DNA of 64,000 nucleotides, taken from the NCBI RefSeq assembly GCF_001522545.3, contig NC_031769.1:71512072-71576071 (forward strand), read 5' to 3'. Within the stretch, counting starts at the first letter, position 1. Every line of letters begins with the position of its first letter. Below the pieces are notes generated by a model. That model searched no databases, was not told the origin of the DNA, and saw nothing but the letters and a program-made list of their open reading frames with translations. This stretch comes from Parus major (Eukaryota; Chordata; Aves; Passeriformes; Paridae). Of the stretch, positions 60,010 to 64,000 are shown in pieces. The position numbers were made by a program, and so were the translations under genes.

Positions 60010-61167
60010 CATGTGAAGAAGTGCAATCCCTCTGTAGAAAAACTCAGTCAACTTTTACAGTTCTGCCCCTTCAAAAGGGTCACAGGACAAGCATGCTAAA
60101 AAAACTTCAAAGCCACCCCTACCCAATCCTACAGTGCAACAAAAAAGAAAAGACTTGCTTTGCCTTCTGCTAACTAAAATGACCATTCACTGGAAGATAT
60201 TGTGGGAATATGCACTTATGATAAAGTCTGTCATCAGTTTGAGATAAGCTACAGGATTTTTATACAAGGACTTCAAATGGGGAAAAGAAAGGTACATTTC
60301 CATGTTCTCTGTATTTGAAATGCTGTTTGTAGGACTTCCTGTAAATTCGTTTTGCTTTGAGATGGGTTTCATACAGAAACTTTAAGAAAATATTAGTAAT
60401 GATTTCCCCAATGGAGTTCCTGAGATTTGAGATTTTTATCATAGAATGATGCTCTGCAATTCACCTGCTCCCAGCCTCCTCACATTTCATTTTGGTGGAT
60501 TTTACCTTAGGGTTTTCAAGCACATTTCTTACTGAGAAAAGGCATTCCAAAAACTGTGATACTTAAAACATTAATTTAGAAAATCTAATTTAAATGTATA
60601 GTGTAGCTGATGTTTTAGTTCAGATAATTTCTTTAGGAAGAGGTATGTTTGATATGTTTCTCTGAAGCATTATTTTAATTAGAGTTAAGGCCAAGTGATA
60701 ATTAACATGGCTTGAAAAAAAAGTCATACACCAGATTTCTTTACCTTTTTTTTTTTTTTTTTAAGAAATAATGAATATTTAGATGTGTGTGAGACACAAA
60801 ATTAAAGATTTAGGCTCAAAATTGTTTTGACTTTTCAGGAATACTAGATTCAGAATCCTGTACTTGTTTTTAAACAGTCCTACCAGAAATTTACAGTGCA
60901 TTTTTAAGTAGATTTTTTTAAAAAAACATCTATGGCTCAGATCCCTGAATAGGGTGGCTTGTCATTTTTCTATCTGATAAAATAGATTATTCTAACTGTA
61001 CAGGTTCATCTTTTGATGTTCTTATAGATGTCCTTCTAGATAGATCATTGTTCAGGAATAATTTTTCTCACTTCTTAGATCTTGACCTGAGATTTTGTCC
61101 CATCAATTTTCTCCATATTTAGTTAGTCCTAGGATAGCCATTGCATTCAGGAATCAAAATTAAATAG
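60010..61167. other. AT-rich non-coding DNA
   Basis: Nothing recognised beyond a T run at 60746-60763. Frames at 60187-60442 (minus) are short. Confidence 0.55.
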
Positions 61168-62028
61168 TCAAGTTTTCTTATAACACCAAGCTGTGTGGGG
61201 CAGCTGACGTGCTGGATGGAAGGGATGCCATCCAGAGAGACCTTGACTGGCTTGAGAGATGGATCAATGAAACTTTTGTGAAGCTCAACAACACCAAGTG
61301 TAAGGTCCTGCCCATTGGTCAGGGCAGTCTCAAACACAGATTCAGTCTGGATGGAGATGGGATCAAGAGCAGCCCTGAGGAGAAGGATTTGGGGGTGTTG
61401 GTTAGATGAGAAGATTGATGTGACCTGTCAGTGCACACTTGCATCCCAGAAAGCCAACTGTATCCTGGGCTGCATCAAAAGAAGGATTCAGCAGATCTGA
61501 TTCTACTGCTGTGTTACACTTTTGTGAGACCCTGCCTGGGGTACTGAATACAAGACAAGAAGTATGTGCACCTATTGGAGTGGGTCCAGGGAAGGGTCAT
61601 TAAGATCATCAGGAGGATGGTGCACCACTCCTATGAAGACAAGCTGAGAGTTGGGGTTGTTCAGCCTGAAGAAGAGAAGTCTCTGGAGAGAGCTTACAGC
61701 ACTCTCCTGTACCTAAAAGAGGCTACAAGAAAGATGGAGAGGGACTTTTCACTACGGTGTGTTGTAATAGAACAAGACTTTAAACTGAAAGAAAGTAGTT
61801 TTAAATAAGATAAAAGAAAGAATGTCTTATTTATGAGAGTGGTGATGCAGTGGAGCAGATTGCCGAGAGAAGCTGTGGATGGCCCCTCCCTGGAAGTGTT
61901 CAAGGCCAGGTTAGATGGGGCTTTCAGCAACCTGGTCCAGTGGAAAGTGTCCCTGCCCATGGCAGAGGGGCTGGATCTGGATAATCTTTAAGGTCCTTCC
62001 AACCCAAACCTTTCTGTGATTCTTTGAT
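61168..62028 (+). pseudogene. CR1 LINE, ORF2 C-terminal half and 3' UTR
   Basis: The order matches CR1. 'caccaagctgtgtgg' follows the RT catalytic box, then EEKDLGVLVR near 61380, then LLEWVQGRVIKIIRRMVHHSYED near 61570-61640. 'cctccctggaagtgttcaaggccaggttagatggggc' follows. The 3' UTR is 'ctttaaggtccttccaacccaaacc' with tail 'tctgtgattctttgatt'. The coding parts lie in different frames with several stops. The 5' side, including the RT catalytic residues, is missing. The 3' UTR type differs from the 'cttttccaacctta' type at 28.7 and 38.5 kb, so it is another subfamily. Confidence 0.92.
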
Positions 62029-62048
62029 TATATAAATGTCTAACTCAT

Positions 62049-62110
<62 letters not shown>
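62049..62110. repeat. (CA)4(TA)n microsatellite
   Basis: About 26 TA units follow four CA units, 20 bases after the CR1 end. Both strands translate it as alternating Ile/Tyr, which explains the local frames. Confidence 0.95.
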
Positions 62111-62111
<1 letters not shown>

Positions 62112-63142
62112 CATACTTAATACAGACAGCCACTTGTTTTTATTTGCAGCTCATCCTATTAAAAATCATTTCACAATTCACTTTGACTCCTTATTTGTAT
62201 GTCTTAAAGCACCTTTCATGGAGAACACTGATCACATTATCAGTCAAAGGGATATTTCAACTGCACAATCTTTTGCTACTGGTGGTGTTCTGATTCTTGC
62301 TTTATCTAAGAAATAATGGTTTGAATATTTTCCTGTGAGATGTTTTATTTTAGTGTTGATCACAAAGGTCCCTATGAACATTAGGTACCTGAAAAGTATT
62401 GTCATCATGGCTTCTTTCTCTTGGCATTGCTTAACACTTCTATTTCTCCTAGAACTTTCTTAACTTCACTTTGATGTTGGTGCATATACACATTATGTAA
62501 TGTATTGTATGAAAGTAGCAAATGTTAATTGATTTTAAATAATATTATGTCTAGCATAGTAAATAAAATATCTTGATTGTGAAAATAATAAAACGGATAA
62601 TAAAGAGAATTTAGTCTGCAACTGGATGCTTGGACACAGTGATGACAGTTTTGAATCTATTAGATTATGAGAGTCATAGTGGTTTTCATCTGTGATTACA
62701 TTCAGAAGTTAAAAGAAAAGCGGGCAGGGAGGAAAACAGTGGAAAAAAGACAGGATTGAAGAGCTTGACATCTGCAAAGGGTGAGGAGAGATCTACAGAG
62801 AATTGTGTTTCTGTCAGTAAAGAATTATTGCATGACAGCAGACCATAAACTGCAAGGTAAGAACCTTTACATTTTTCGGTAACTAGAAACACAGTTGTGT
62901 CTGTTTCTGATACTCAGAGCCAGACTTTCCTGTCACCAAGTATTTTTTCTGAACATATGTCAAGTGCTGCTGAAGGTATCAGCATAGCAGACTGAAAAGA
63001 TCTGCTTTAGAACAAAAGCATCAAGTGCCTTATTCTTTATAAACAATATCATAACGAGGTTCCTACTTTTAACTCACTAAAAGGTATGGAAACTTCTGTA
63101 AGACAGCATAGGAAATGCATAATTTATGATAGGTACAGAATT

Positions 63143-63172
63143 AAAAAGAGGTTGTATTTTGAACCTCTTTTT
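63143..63172. repeat. Perfect hairpin
   Basis: Arms AAAAAGAGGTT and AACCTCTTTTT flank an 8-base loop. Too short for a typical microRNA precursor. Confidence 0.85.
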
Positions 63173-63352
63173 GTGTTTTTGCAGAATATACAAAATTCTG
63201 ATTTTTATGCACTCAGTTGTTTTTAATTTCTGGTAACTCAAAATTTTGAACTTGGCCAAAGTTTTAGTTTATGCATTGACTGTTTATAATTATGCAAAGA
63301 TATTACAACAATCACAAATGAAAATAATTTTAATTATTTTTTGTATATTATT

Positions 63353-63375
63353 TATATATATATATATATATATAT
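63353..63375. repeat. (TA)n microsatellite
   Basis: About eleven TA units. Confidence 0.9.
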
Positions 63376-64000
63376 CACTATGCCATGTGTGTGAACTGTT
63401 GTAGCCTTCTGTGTTTTAACATGCTCCAACAAAATAAGTCCAGGTGATCTGTGAAAAATTGATCTGGTAAACTCTAGTTCATATAACAACAAAGACATTC
63501 AGGATACTGAGCACAAGGAACTCTAGACAAACTATTTCAGGTCTGTATGGTCAACCTTGTTCCCAGTGCCGTATTTCCTAGTCAGCCTCAGGCAAAATAA
63601 CTCATACACCTAAATTAACAAGATAGTCTCCAAACCTGTGCAGCCATTTGGTGAAGAAGCAATTGCCAAAAGGCAATTCACAACAAGGGACCAAATTAGA
63701 TGCTCTAAATCATTTCTTGAGAAGCTATTCTTTCTGTGGTTATGTCTATAAAGAGAGACTCGGGACAGGATCCCTGAACTTGTCCTGGTTTCATGATGGG
63801 ATATAACATTGGACACATCTCTTCCTTTTCTAGTTATCCCAATGTATATGTTAAGTATTTTATATTATTTTAGTATAATAAATATGTAATTCAGGATATT
63901 CTCCAAAATAAATGGTTCAAAAGTTCAACTTACGAATTTTACAAAGAAAGTTATATTGCAAATACATGAATCAAGATCCAGTGAAGTTCGAAAGAGCATT

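Larger units (their letters stand above)
62111..64000. other. AT-rich non-coding DNA
   Basis: No repeat family or gene recognised. A perfect hairpin lies at 63143-63172 and a (TA)n tract at 63353-63375. Confidence 0.55.

Noticed and set aside
62036..62133. Ile/Tyr-repeat peptides at 62.0-62.3 kb
   Set aside because: Direct translation of the (TA)n microsatellite.

Overview
The window looks like AT-rich, gene-free nuclear DNA from a bird, most likely a passerine. The evidence is the repeat content. There are many 5'-truncated CR1 LINEs with the typical (ATTCTRTG)-type 3' tail. A tRNA-Ile-headed, CR1-tailed SINE of the TguSINE1 type lies at 8952-9098. Several avian endogenous retrovirus (ERV) LTRs are also present. 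I found no exon, protein-coding gene, tRNA gene, rRNA or CRISPR array that I can support. Long open frames are rare, short and unlike any family I recognise, except where they cross CR1 or GC-rich LTR DNA. The window is either intergenic or inside a very large intron.

Layout: 1-6 kb is AT-rich DNA with ERV/LTR-like blocks in minus orientation (about 1.2-2.6 kb). A CR1 3' end lies at 6.0-6.3 kb and a small CR1 scrap at 7.1 kb. The SINE is at 9.0 kb. A solo LTR with a 6-bp target-site duplication (TSD) lies at 14.6-15.0 kb. An ERVL-like LTR 3' part lies at 20.4-20.9 kb. The 25.0-28.8 kb interval is the densest: a pentanucleotide array fused to the tail of a minus-strand CR1, then a decayed plus-strand CR1 carrying the reverse-transcriptase region. 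That CR1 is interrupted by a 564-bp solo LTR with a perfect 6-bp TSD. Another solo LTR with a 6-bp TSD is at 33.7-34.1 kb and a CR1 scrap at 34.5 kb. A second copy of the ERVL-like LTR, with a CpG-rich segment, lies at about 35.2-36.3 kb. Three CR1 pieces lie at 37.2-38.9 kb. An ERV-related block interrupted by a SINE lies at 40.3-41.2 kb.

The 41.2-53.5 kb stretch is quiet. An assembly gap (N) covers 53528-54082, followed by a CR1 fragment at 54.6 kb. A two-LTR ERV fossil lies at 56237-60009. Its 3.07-kb interior has a recognisable primer-binding site and polypurine tract but no detectable gag, pol or env. A CR1 3' part with a long (TA)n tract lies at 61.2-62.1 kb.

The elements do not work together as a system. 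They are a layered record of retrotransposition. The most interesting items are the precise nested LTR-in-CR1 insertion, the coding-less two-LTR element, the CpG-rich LTR segment at 35.5 kb and the CR1-tail-seeded pentanucleotide array. No new molecular system was found. All family names are from memory of avian repeats and were not checked against a database.
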